Shown piece after piece: positions 32,993 to 40,525 of a stretch of DNA of 64,000 nucleotides. The position numbers were made by a program, and so were the translations under genes. Origin of the DNA: SZUA-365 sp964635845 (GTDB lineage Bacteria; Bacteroidota; Ignavibacteria; SZUA-365); the NCBI GenBank assembly GCA_964635845.1, contig CAZWNO010000006.1, positions 14,438 to 78,437 on the forward strand, given 5' to 3'. The notes under the pieces are model-generated. The model searched no databases and was not told the DNA's origin. It was given only the letters and a program-made list of their open reading frames with translations. Each line of letters starts with the position of its first letter. The first letter of the stretch is position 1.

Positions 32993-34522
32993 ATGAGACC
33001 TTGCTACCATTTCACGCAGGCAACGCTGCTCGTCTGCCTTGCTTTGTTCCTGACCGCGGCGACCGCCGTCGGGCAGTCTCCCACACCCAACATAGCCACC
33101 AGCGCCGTATGCACGCATAACGGCGGTGGTTCGGGGACTTATGGACCCCAGAGCTACAACGATGGCCTTATTCCACCGGATCCGGTGCCCAGCAACCCGA
33201 ATTGCACGGCCGGCTCACCCGCTCCCCTGCCGTGGGGCTGGACGACTACAGGATATGGACAGAACGGTACGAATTACTGGATTCAATTCGAGTGGCCGTC
33301 CCCGCAGACCTTTGGTGAATTCACCTTCTATTACGGAGGGCTGTGCTATCGCTACATGAGCGGTGCCACGATTCAGTACTGGGACGGTGCCGCATGGGTC
33401 AATGCTCACCAGTTTGTGTTTCCTGCGCCTGCATACGATGTACCCGTCAGGAGCGTTCAATTCCCGCCTGTATTCGCGTCGCGCGTGCGGATCACCAACA
33501 TGCTGATCTCGGCATACGGAACGCTTCAGAATTCCAACCCCAACTTCCGTGAAATCGAGATCCGGAATGTTTGCACCGATCCGCCGACTGCGGTGGACTT
33601 CCTCGCGCCGGCCTTCATCGTGCAGCCCGACCAGGTCCCGATCGATTTCACCGTCAGCCGTCCGATCGGCGAGTTCGACGCGACCCTCACCTTCAACTTC
33701 TACACGCCGACCGGAATCCTCGTACACAGCGAGAACACCGTCGTGCACGTGAACGCGAACACCGTCACCGGCACGTATACCGTCAACTCGAATCTCATGC
33801 CCCCGGGTTTCTACAATCTCGAGGTGGTGTTCAACGTGCTCGACATCTGCAACAGGTTCGTGGATGTCAAGATGAACCGGGTGGTCATGGTGCTGGCGCC
33901 GGGACAGACGCTCTGCGAAGTCTGGCCGGGTGACGTCAACAACGACAACGTCGTCAATTATGGCGACCGTAACGACCTGAATTCCTACATTCACGATGCG
34001 AATCTCCGCAGCCTGTGGCTGAACGGTCCTGCCCGCTATCGGGCCGACGCGGCGACGAACAACTTCACGTACTTCACGTGGGAGCTGCAGCCGGGCGTGC
34101 CATGGAACACCCCCGAGGGCTGCTACATGGACGCGGACGGCAACGGGCTGGTCAATAATTTCGACTACATCGCCATCAAGCTCAACTGGATGCGTACGCA
34201 CGGCGCCATTCCGGCGAAGCGGTCCATGAACTTCTCGGCGCTCTCCTTCGACATGGATCAGAACTATCCGAATCCCTTCAACCCGGCGACGAGCATCCGC
34301 TACGCGGTGCCCGAGCGCAGCCAGGTGCGGCTCGTCGTGACCGACATGCTCGGCCGCGAGGTTGCCACGCTGGTCAGTGGCGCTGTGGAACCGGGTGTGC
34401 ATACGGCGCATTTCGACGCGGAACAGCTGCCGAGCGGCAATTATGTCGCCACCATCAGCATGACCGGCATCGAGTCGGGTCTGACCTTCAACAAGACGGT
34501 CAAGATGGTGCTGAGCAAGTAA
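32993..34522 (+). CDS. Dockerin-like T9SS protein 4 with discoidin-like N-terminal module
   Basis: 509 aa from ATG 32993 (AGGAG 7 bases upstream). Signal peptide to about AVGQ. Residues about 25-190 resemble an F5/8 type C (discoidin) jelly roll (NIATSAVCTHNGGG, YWIQFEWPSPQTFGEFTFYY, YWDGAAWVNAHQF, ASRVRITNMLIS, FREIEIRN), usually carbohydrate-binding. Then come the Ig-like domain, loop 1 DVNNDNVVNYGD (about 314), loop 2 DADGNGLVNNFD (about 380) and the sorting tail. The C-terminal DNA is nearly identical to that of genes 2 and 3 although the N-terminal halves are unrelated. Confidence 0.87.
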   Translation: MRPCYHFTQATLLVCLALFLTAATAVGQSPTPNIATSAVCTHNGGGSGTYGPQSYNDGLIPPDPVPSNPNCTAGSPAPLPWGWTTTGYGQNGTNYWIQFEWPSPQTFGEFTFYYGGLCYRYMSGATIQYWDGAAWVNAHQFVFPAPAYDVPVRSVQFPPVFASRVRITNMLISAYGTLQNSNPNFREIEIRNVCTDPPTAVDFLAPAFIVQPDQVPIDFTVSRPIGEFDATLTFNFYTPTGILVHSENTVVHVNANTVTGTYTVNSNLMPPGFYNLEVVFNVLDICNRFVDVKMNRVVMVLAPGQTLCEVWPGDVNNDNVVNYGDRNDLNSYIHDANLRSLWLNGPARYRADAATNNFTYFTWELQPGVPWNTPEGCYMDADGNGLVNNFDYIAIKLNWMRTHGAIPAKRSMNFSALSFDMDQNYPNPFNPATSIRYAVPERSQVRLVVTDMLGREVATLVSGAVEPGVHTAHFDAEQLPSGNYVATISMTGIESGLTFNKTVKMVLSK

Positions 34523-34578
34523 CGCCGCGCTGACCCGCGGAACGGCGCTGCACGGACAGCGTCTCTGCACCACGATGG

Positions 34579-34617
34579 AAATGCGTCCCGCGGTATCTCC
34601 GCGGGACGCATTGTTTT
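34579..34617 (+). terminator. Hairpin terminator of dockerin-T9SS gene 4
   Basis: Fourteen-base stem AATGCGTCCCGCGG/CCGCGGGACGCATT with a 5-base loop, followed by GTTTTCCC. Confidence 0.8.
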
Positions 34618-34666
34618 CCCGGGTCGCGGACAGATCATGGAGCGCCCTGAGCCGCGTACGAATCCC

Positions 34667-34695
34667 TTGTTTCTGTGATGAGCGCACGCTATAAT
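34667..34695 (+). promoter_or_regulatory. Promoter of the cohesin-like T9SS gene
   Basis: TTGTTT (34667-34672), 17-base spacer, TATAAT (34690-34695), 39 bases before the ATG at 34735. Confidence 0.65.
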
Positions 34696-34734
34696 GCATC
34701 TTTCTGTTCGCACAATTCATTCCGGACTTCTCAA

Positions 34735-35874
34735 ATGAAACCATCGTCACGATTGCCTGTACTGCTGCTGCTGTTGGGATGCACGAGCATCATGATGGCC
34801 CAAAGTCCTGTCGCGAGCCTCGAACTGTATCCGATTTCCGGGACTTCGACAGAGGTACGTATCGGGGCCCGCATGACGCCGCAGCTGACCGTGATGAATC
34901 TCGAAGCAGTATCCGTCGCGGTGGCGTACGACGCTTCCCTGTTCTCCGTGAACGCCAACACCTCCATCCAGAACATGTATTTTCAGCAATACAGTTGGGT
35001 AGACGCCTCCGCGCCTGAATGGCAACTCTCGAATCCGGGTGTGTGCGTGTACGGTGAGTACCATCCGAATTGGGGTTCACAGGCGATACTCCGCGGGGCG
35101 CCGCCCACGCTCTGTCAGTTCGTGTTCTACCCGAGGTCCTCCAATCCCGGCACCGCGGATTTCACCGTCTACGCGAACAACCCGTCCGCGGCGCTCACCT
35201 ATTATTTCGAATACCAGGTCCCGACGCAGCAGAACTACTCTCCGGTCACCAATATCACCGGGATGCCCTTCCCGGTGGAACTCAGCGCATTCACCGCGGC
35301 ACAGCAGGGACAGTCCATCGCCCTCCGCTGGGTGACGCAGACCGAGACAGGCAATTATGGCTTCCACGTGGAGCGCCGGGATCTCGCCGACGCCGCGGGC
35401 GATTGGACGACGATCGGATTCGTCGATGGCGCCGGCGACTCGAAGACCGAGCACCAGTACCTGTTTTTCGACTGGAACCTCCCGCATGACGGCGAGTACG
35501 GCTACCGCCTCAAGCAGCAGGATTTCGACGGCGCGGTGACGTTCACCGAGGCCTTATACGTGCGCTACGTCCATGCGCCCGTGCGGACCGCGCTCCGCCA
35601 GAATTACCCCAATCCCGTCTCGCTCTCGCGCGATGCGGCGACGACGGTGGGCTACGATGTCGCCGAGCCGAGCCGCGTGCGGATTTCCGTGCGCAACCTG
35701 CTCGGACAGCAGGTCGCCGTGCTGGCCGAGAGCGAACTCGCCGCCGGTTCCTACAGCACGGTCTGGCAGCCCGTCGGCATTCCCGCCGGGACCTACATCG
35801 TGAGCATGACCGCCGAGGCGGTGGAGTCGGGGCACACCGAAATGCTGCATCAGCGCGTTCAGGTCCTGCGGTAG
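34735..35874 (+). CDS. T9SS protein with cohesin/CBM-like N-terminal beta-sandwich
   Basis: 379 aa from MKPSSRLPV. Signal peptide to about MMAQS. Residues about 25-165 form a beta-sandwich (SLELYPISGTSTEVRIGA, LTVMNLEAVSVAVAYDASLF, LCQFVFYPRSSNPGTADFTV). The strand order and AYD.SLF motif recall cohesin and related CBM2/3-like folds; this is a weak, pattern-based call. Next is a module common in T9SS proteins (FPVELSAFTAAQQG, ALRWVTQTETGNYGFHVERR) and a sorting tail (ALRQNYPNPVSLSRDAATTV). It directly follows four dockerin-like genes, which makes a binding-partner role attractive but unproven. Confidence 0.75.
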   Translation: MKPSSRLPVLLLLLGCTSIMMAQSPVASLELYPISGTSTEVRIGARMTPQLTVMNLEAVSVAVAYDASLFSVNANTSIQNMYFQQYSWVDASAPEWQLSNPGVCVYGEYHPNWGSQAILRGAPPTLCQFVFYPRSSNPGTADFTVYANNPSAALTYYFEYQVPTQQNYSPVTNITGMPFPVELSAFTAAQQGQSIALRWVTQTETGNYGFHVERRDLADAAGDWTTIGFVDGAGDSKTEHQYLFFDWNLPHDGEYGYRLKQQDFDGAVTFTEALYVRYVHAPVRTALRQNYPNPVSLSRDAATTVGYDVAEPSRVRISVRNLLGQQVAVLAESELAAGSYSTVWQPVGIPAGTYIVSMTAEAVESGHTEMLHQRVQVLR

Positions 35875-35896
35875 ACTCCGTACGAAAGAACAGCCC

Positions 35897-36100
35897 GTGC
35901 TCCTCATAGAGATCAAACCCAACACCTGCGATTTCTGCGGTTGTTGCGTTGGCGTGTGTCCCGAAGACGCCATCGAACTGCAGGAATCGCATATCTCGAT
36001 CATCGAGGAGCGCTGTACCAACTGCGCGAAATGCGTGTGGGTGTGCCCTTTCGAAGCGCTGGTCTTCAACAGGCCGGATAAAAAGGAGGCTGCGGTATGA
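35897..36100 (+). CDS. 2[4Fe-4S] ferredoxin-like protein
   Basis: 67 aa, GTG start. Two cluster-binding motifs: CDFCGCCVGVCP (residues 11-22) and CTNCAKCVWVCP (about 40-51). This is a typical low-potential dicluster ferredoxin. It lies 109 bases upstream of the GG-reductase-family flavoprotein with only a small coupled frame between, so it is the likely electron donor for that enzyme. Confidence 0.93.
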   Translation: MLLIEIKPNTCDFCGCCVGVCPEDAIELQESHISIIEERCTNCAKCVWVCPFEALVFNRPDKKEAAV

Positions 36101-36213
36101 AATGCCCGATGCCGCCGCGTTCCTCCGGCCTGTTCCTTTTGTCCTTCCTCCATCCGTGCTTCCATCATTCGAACGGGACCATCGTGACGGAAGCGGACAG
36201 GGTTGCCCTGTGA
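36097..36213 (+). CDS. Possible 38-codon coupling/leader frame between ferredoxin and flavoprotein genes
   Basis: Starts with ATGA overlapping the ferredoxin stop, has GGAGG 7 bases upstream, and ends in GTGA overlapping the GTG start of the flavoprotein gene. The encoded peptide (MKCPMPPRSSGLFLL...) has no recognisable domain. It may only serve translational coupling, or it may be chance. An alternative is an N-terminally extended flavoprotein from ATG 36102. Confidence 0.35.
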   Translation: MKCPMPPRSSGLFLLSFLHPCFHHSNGTIVTEADRVAL

Positions 36214-37442
36214 ACGCGCGCTACGACGTCGTCGTCGTGGGAGCGGGTCCAGCCGGATCGACCTGCGCGCGCTTCGCGGCCGCACGGGGCGCTTCGGTGC
36301 TCATGCTGGAAAAGGACCGCGACATCGGAATGCCCGTGCGCTGCGGCGAAGCGGTAAGCAATCGAAGCCTCGAGAAAATTGTCGCCGTCGATCCCCGGTG
36401 GATCGCGGCCACCATCAGGCACTTCCGCCTTGTCTCCCCTTCGGGACATGTGGTCGAGCCCGATCTCGGCGGTTACGGTTACGTGCTCGAGCGGCGCCTT
36501 TTCGACTACGATCTCGCGCGGCTCGCCGTGGAAGCCGGCGCGGAAGTGCATACGAAAAGCTATGTCGACGGTCTCCTGTCCGCTGGAGTCACTGCTCAGA
36601 ATGAGCGCGACACGGGAAACGCCACCACACGAAGCAGCTCGGCGGAAGCAGCGGATACGTGGCGCGGCGTTTCGCTGAGCTGGAAAGGCGAACCACGGAC
36701 GGTGGAGGCGCGCATCATTGTCGGCGCCGACGGAGTGGAATCGCGCGTGGGGAAGTGGGCGGGCATCGACACCACCACGCATCTGCGCGACATGGAGACC
36801 TGCGCGCAGATGACGCTCTCGAACGTCGATCTCGAGGAAGACGTCTGTGAATTCCATTTCGGCGGCGACATTGCGCCGATGGGCTACCTGTGGGTGTTTC
36901 CGAAGGGACGTGGGATGGCGAACGTGGGTGTGGGCATCAGCGGAACGGCATCGAAACAGAAGGCGGCCATCCGCTACCTGCAGGAATTCGTTGCGCGCCG
37001 CTACCCCGGTGCCGGTGTGCTCACCACCGTCGCGGGCGGCGTGCCCTGCGCCACGACCGTCGATACGCTGGTCAAGGGGAATGTCGTGCTGGTCGGCGAC
37101 GCCGCGCATCAGGTCAATCCGATGTCCGGCGGCGGCATCACCAGCGGCATGATCGGCGGCAAACTGGCCGGTGAGGCCATCGCCCGCGCTCTGGAGAAAA
37201 ACGACCTCTCGCTCCTGAATGAGTACCCCCGGCAGTGGCACAAGGAAGTCGGCGCGAAGCACGAGACCTATCACCGGATGAAATCCGCCGTCTACAAATT
37301 CCCCGACGAAACCCTCGACGACATCGCCGTCAACGTCCTCAAGCTCCGTGAAGACAAACGCACCATTTGGGGGGTATTCAAGACCGCATTGCGGCATCAA
37401 CCCGCGCTCATATGGGAGATGGTGAAGACGTTCGGATTGTGA
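36210..37442 (+). CDS. Geranylgeranyl-reductase-family FAD-dependent oxidoreductase
   Basis: 410 aa. N-terminal dinucleotide-binding VVVVGAGPAGSTCA, then family motifs CGEAVSN, YGYVLERRLFDYDLARLA, GADGVESRVGKWAG and a conserved GDAAHQVNPMSGGGI that binds FAD. Relatives reduce isoprenoid double bonds (archaeal lipids, chlorophyll phytyl chain, menaquinone side chain). With a dicluster ferredoxin next door, ferredoxin-driven saturation of menaquinone or another isoprenoid is plausible. Start GTG 36210 chosen because the family begins directly before this motif. Confidence 0.88.
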   Translation: MNARYDVVVVGAGPAGSTCARFAAARGASVLMLEKDRDIGMPVRCGEAVSNRSLEKIVAVDPRWIAATIRHFRLVSPSGHVVEPDLGGYGYVLERRLFDYDLARLAVEAGAEVHTKSYVDGLLSAGVTAQNERDTGNATTRSSSAEAADTWRGVSLSWKGEPRTVEARIIVGADGVESRVGKWAGIDTTTHLRDMETCAQMTLSNVDLEEDVCEFHFGGDIAPMGYLWVFPKGRGMANVGVGISGTASKQKAAIRYLQEFVARRYPGAGVLTTVAGGVPCATTVDTLVKGNVVLVGDAAHQVNPMSGGGITSGMIGGKLAGEAIARALEKNDLSLLNEYPRQWHKEVGAKHETYHRMKSAVYKFPDETLDDIAVNVLKLREDKRTIWGVFKTALRHQPALIWEMVKTFGL

Positions 37443-37525
37443 TGACAAGATGATAAAATGACAAGATGACAATGGATCGGAGTTGTCATCTTGTCATCCT
37501 TCCATATTGTCATCCTGTCATTCCG
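37440..37525 (+). repeat. GATGACA-word inverted array starting at the flavoprotein stop codon
   Basis: The left arm (37440-37473) repeats ATGACAAGATGA-type words; after about 10 bases the right arm (37483-37525) repeats the complement (TTGTCATCTTGTCATCC). The stop TGA is itself the first word. It should form a long imperfect hairpin. Similar words recur at the right edge of the window. Confidence 0.75.
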
Positions 37526-37603
37526 GCGCAGCCGGATTGCATCTCACCCCTCCCCTCGCTATTTTCTGAATAAACAACCATTTACATCGATGGCGGAGGC
37601 GTC

Positions 37604-38059
37604 ATGAAGCCGTTCGACTCGATCACTTCCTGGACAGACGCGCATCATCCGAAATGGCTCGATGTGCTGCGCATGCTGCTCGGTGTCATTCTGTTTGTCA
37701 AGGGACTCACGTTCATCGTGGACAAGGAACTGACGCTGCGGATCCTGCACGACAACAACTTCGAATTCATTCCCCTGCTCATCGTCCATTACGTCATCAT
37801 ATTCCAGATGGCGCATAGCGTGCTCATCACCGTCGGACTCGTCACCCGCTACGCCTCCGCCGCACAGATCCCCATCGTGCTCGGCGCCATCGTCCTCATC
37901 GCCACTGACAGCAGCTTCCACCCGTTGGGATCGGATCTGTGGCTGGCAGTGCTGCTTCTGTTCCTTCTCGTGTTTTTCTTCATCTACGGAGCCGGTCCGC
38001 TGTCCGTGGACGCCATGATCAAGCGTCGGCGTGATCCGGAGCGGGACGCGTTGGTGTAG
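37604..38059 (+). CDS. DoxX-like membrane protein
   Basis: 151 aa with four hydrophobic helices (residues about 22-40, 55-80, 84-105, 112-135). The sequence pattern LDVLRMLLGVILFVKGLTFI fits the DoxX/SURF4-like family of small inner-membrane proteins. Function is unknown; some relatives act in thiosulfate oxidation or oxidative stress. Its 3' end faces the TonB-domain gene across a low-complexity array. Confidence 0.75.
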   Translation: MKPFDSITSWTDAHHPKWLDVLRMLLGVILFVKGLTFIVDKELTLRILHDNNFEFIPLLIVHYVIIFQMAHSVLITVGLVTRYASAAQIPIVLGAIVLIATDSSFHPLGSDLWLAVLLLFLLVFFFIYGAGPLSVDAMIKRRRDPERDALV

Positions 38060-38079
38060 CCGGGCTGCGCCCGGGCACC

Positions 38080-38213
38080 TTGGCTGTTGGCTGTTGGCCG
38101 CTGGCAGTTGGCTTTTGGCTCTTGGCTTTGGCTCTTGGCTTTTGGCTTTTGGCTTAGGTTCTCTGGCCAACGGCCAATAGCCAATGGCCAATAGCCAACT
38201 GCCAACTGCCAAA
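38080..38213. repeat. TTGGC heptamer-like inverted array between convergent genes
   Basis: Left half (38080-38155) is TTGGC followed by 1-4 variable bases, repeated about eleven times; right half (38164-38213) is the complementary GCCAA words (GGCCAATAGCCAATGGCC). It ends 3 bases from the stop of the minus-strand gene at 38217. Strong imperfect hairpin potential on either strand; resembles cyanobacterial short tandemly repeated sequences in style, not in word. Confidence 0.8.
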
Positions 38214-38216
38214 GTC

Positions 38217-38603
38217 TTACTGCAGCATGAATTTCACAGGGATCATCACCTGTGTCTTCACCGCCTTGTCGCCGATCTTGCCGGGTGTGAAGCGAACCGC
38301 ACGCACGGCGTTGATCGCGGATTCGTTCAGCAGTTCGCTGTCGCTTTTTTCGACGCTGACGTCGTCCGGGTTGCCATCGGTTCCGAGCAGGACTTTCAGG
38401 ATCACCGTGCCCTGAATGCCGGCCTCCTTCGCGGCTTCGGGATACTCGATTTTTTCCGCGAGAGCTTTCATGCCACCGGTGATTTCCTGCGGCGTGTCGA
38501 CCGTTTCCAGGTAATCGGCAGGATCGATCTTTGCCTTCTCCTGTGCACTTGCGGGCAGCGTGAAGATGGCTAGCAGAACAGCTGCCAGAATGATATGCTT
38601 CAT
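38217..38603 (-). CDS. Small secreted protein with TonB C-terminal domain
   Basis: 128 aa. Signal peptide (MKHIILAAVLLAIFTLPASAQ) and a TonB_C domain (YPEAAKEAGIQGTVILKVLL, ESAINAVRAVRFTPGK, QVMIPVKFML). It lacks the transmembrane anchor and Pro-rich spacer of a functional TonB, so it is a periplasmic single-domain version. It is homologous to the C-terminal domain of the adjacent BlaR1-type protein, separated by 93 bases, and transcribed with it. Confidence 0.82.
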   Translation of the reverse strand: MKHIILAAVLLAIFTLPASAQEKAKIDPADYLETVDTPQEITGGMKALAEKIEYPEAAKEAGIQGTVILKVLLGTDGNPDDVSVEKSDSELLNESAINAVRAVRFTPGKIGDKAVKTQVMIPVKFMLQ

Positions 38604-38696
38604 TTCAACCTCCATGTCTATGCGGGCGCAGGACGAGGGGAGACTAGCCGCCCCGGGCGCATGCCCCGCGGATGAGTGAATTCACCTTGGTTGTGT

Positions 38697-40010
38697 CTAG
38701 TGCAGCTTGAATTTGATCGGGATCTGCATCGTCATTTCGTAGGTCTCGCCTTTGTACACAGCGGGACGGAAGTGCAATCCGCGCACGGCGTCAAGCGCCG
38801 CTGCGTCGAGCAATGGATCGACCGATTTCCTGATGCGATGAGCGGTGGCCGAACCGTCGCGTTTGATCGTCACCTCCACGACGACGATACCTTCGAGTTT
38901 TTTCTCGCGGGCTTTCTCAGGATAGACGAGGTGTTTGCGCAGCTCATCGATTCCGCCCAGGATTTCAGCGGTATAATCCTTGTTCGGATCATACGTCCCG
39001 GTGTCGGCGGGAAGCATGCCTTCGATTTTCAGAGGGTCCTTCACGTCGGCTTCCTTCGGTGCGTTTTCGCTGCACCTCCATGACAGCGGCAGGATGACCA
39101 GTGAAAAAGCGATGACGAGCGCGTAGTGCTTCCACTTCATTGCGCTGTGCTGCCCTGCCTTGAACAATTCCGTGATTCGCTGCACGAAACCGCGGCGGGT
39201 CTCGAAGAAACAGGTGCCGGTCTGCAGGAGACGCGCGGGCTGCGCTTCCGCGAAATTCAGAAGAAGACGTCCGTAATCCTGCGGCCGCGTCCCTGTCCGG
39301 CGAAGCGCCTCTTCATCGCAGATGAGTTCGCGGTAGCGGAAGATCCGGAGATTCGCGAACCACATCATCGGATTGAGCGCATACGCGACCTGCGCGAGCG
39401 TCTGCAGCAGCACGACGATTCCGTCGTGCCGGCGGAGATGCGCACGCTCATGCTGCAGCACGGCGAGTAGGATGTCCCGCGGCGCCTCGGCGATCGCGGG
39501 CGTGATGTAGATGCGCGGCCGGCGGATGCCCGTCGCGAGTGGCGAGGGAATGTGTGTCGAAATCAGAATCGGCGGCCAGTCCCCCGCGGGTGCATCTTCA
39601 AACGGCAGCGCGTCCCGCAGCCGGCGGCGCAGTTCCATCGCCCGCCACGCGGCCATGCCGGCCAGCGCCAGGGAACTGCCGAACAGCGCAATGAGGATGA
39701 GCATTTCCGTGGAAAAGGTGACGGACGCCTCGGGCGCGGCCGCTCCGGCGACGGCGACAGGCGCCACGAGGTACACGGGAGCAGGAAGGACCTCCGCGCC
39801 GGGCAGGGAGAGGACGGGCGGGATGACCGCCTTGACCAGAACAGTCATCCAGAGCAGGTAGCGGAAACGGGGCGTGCTCCATCTCGCTGGCAGGGAGCGC
39901 TCGACCAGCAGGACGAGCAGCACGAAGACGGCTGTCTGGAGCTGCATCGTGAACCAGAGGTTCAGGATGTCCGCCGCGTTCACCCGGAGGAAATCCAGTA
40001 TTGCGTTCAT
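38697..40010 (-). CDS. BlaR1-type M56 metallopeptidase sensor with C-terminal TonB domain
   Basis: 437 aa. N-terminal helices alternate with a zinc-protease core: HERAH (LQHERAHLRRHD, about residue 188) and the downstream ELICDEEA glutamate. A further transmembrane helix near 300-320 is followed, instead of a penicillin-binding sensor domain, by a TonB_C domain (YPEKAREKKLEGIVVVEV, ALDAVRGLHFRPAVYKG). Family role: on signal, the protease inactivates the BlaI repressor encoded next door (4-base overlap). The ligand of a TonB-domain sensor is unknown; envelope or peptidoglycan stress is a guess. Confidence 0.88.
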   Translation of the reverse strand: MNAILDFLRVNAADILNLWFTMQLQTAVFVLLVLLVERSLPARWSTPRFRYLLWMTVLVKAVIPPVLSLPGAEVLPAPVYLVAPVAVAGAAAPEASVTFSTEMLILIALFGSSLALAGMAAWRAMELRRRLRDALPFEDAPAGDWPPILISTHIPSPLATGIRRPRIYITPAIAEAPRDILLAVLQHERAHLRRHDGIVVLLQTLAQVAYALNPMMWFANLRIFRYRELICDEEALRRTGTRPQDYGRLLLNFAEAQPARLLQTGTCFFETRRGFVQRITELFKAGQHSAMKWKHYALVIAFSLVILPLSWRCSENAPKEADVKDPLKIEGMLPADTGTYDPNKDYTAEILGGIDELRKHLVYPEKAREKKLEGIVVVEVTIKRDGSATAHRIRKSVDPLLDAAALDAVRGLHFRPAVYKGETYEMTMQIPIKFKLH

Positions 40011-40423
40011 TTGCGCGCCTCCTTCCGGTCCTGCTTTCCGGCTTTCGATTCGTTATCCTCGAGCATCCGCCGCAGGGCCGCGATGTCTTCGTCGCTCAGC
40101 TTACGGCTGCTGACGAGAAAAGATGCCATGGCGCCGAAGCTGCCGCGGAACATGCGGTCGGCGACGGTCGCCATCGACGCATCGAGCACTTTCTCGCGCC
40201 GGACGGCAGGCGTGTACTGATTCACAAGACCGCGCTTCACCCGCCTGAGCATGCCCTTGTCGACGAGGATGTTCATCAGCGTCTGCACGGTGGTGTAAGC
40301 TTTCTCGTCGTGGGGATACGCCTTCTCCAGCACGTCGCGTACCGTGACGGCGCCGCCCGCGTCCCATATCACCGCCATCAGTTCCCATTCCGCTGCGGAG
40401 AGTTCGTGTTTTCTTGCTGCCAT
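40007..40423 (-). CDS. BlaI/MecI-family transcriptional repressor
   Basis: 138 aa winged-helix repressor. Core motifs ELSAAEWELMAVIWDAGG, TVRDVLEKAY and YTTVQTLMNILVDKGML match the family. The C-terminal dimerisation region includes FRGSFGAMASFLV and SDEDIAALRRML. It is the first gene of the blaI-blaR1-TonB_C operon. An operator-like palindrome and a consensus promoter directly upstream indicate autoregulation. Confidence 0.93.
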   Translation of the reverse strand: MAARKHELSAAEWELMAVIWDAGGAVTVRDVLEKAYPHDEKAYTTVQTLMNILVDKGMLRRVKRGLVNQYTPAVRREKVLDASMATVADRMFRGSFGAMASFLVSSRKLSDEDIAALRRMLEDNESKAGKQDRKEARK

Positions 40424-40436
40424 GATCGTCTCGTGC

Positions 40437-40452
40437 TACTAAGTTCTTAGTA
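40437..40452 (-). promoter_or_regulatory. Predicted BlaI operator
   Basis: TACTAAGTTCTTAGTA is a 7+2+7 palindrome with TACTA half-site ends as in BlaI/MecI operators. It lies directly downstream of the -10 box, 13 bases upstream of the repressor ATG, where a bound repressor would block initiation. Confidence 0.7.
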
Positions 40453-40481
40453 ACTATACGAAACGATTAGGAGGATGTCAA
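40453..40481 (-). promoter_or_regulatory. Promoter of the blaI-blaR1 operon
   Basis: Minus strand: TTGACA (40476-40481), 17-base spacer, TATAGT (40453-40458). A sigma-70-like consensus abutting the operator. Confidence 0.75.
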
Positions 40482-40525
40482 GAGGGCGGGACGATGGGGA
40501 TGAAATTTTGCACCGGCCAGTGTGG

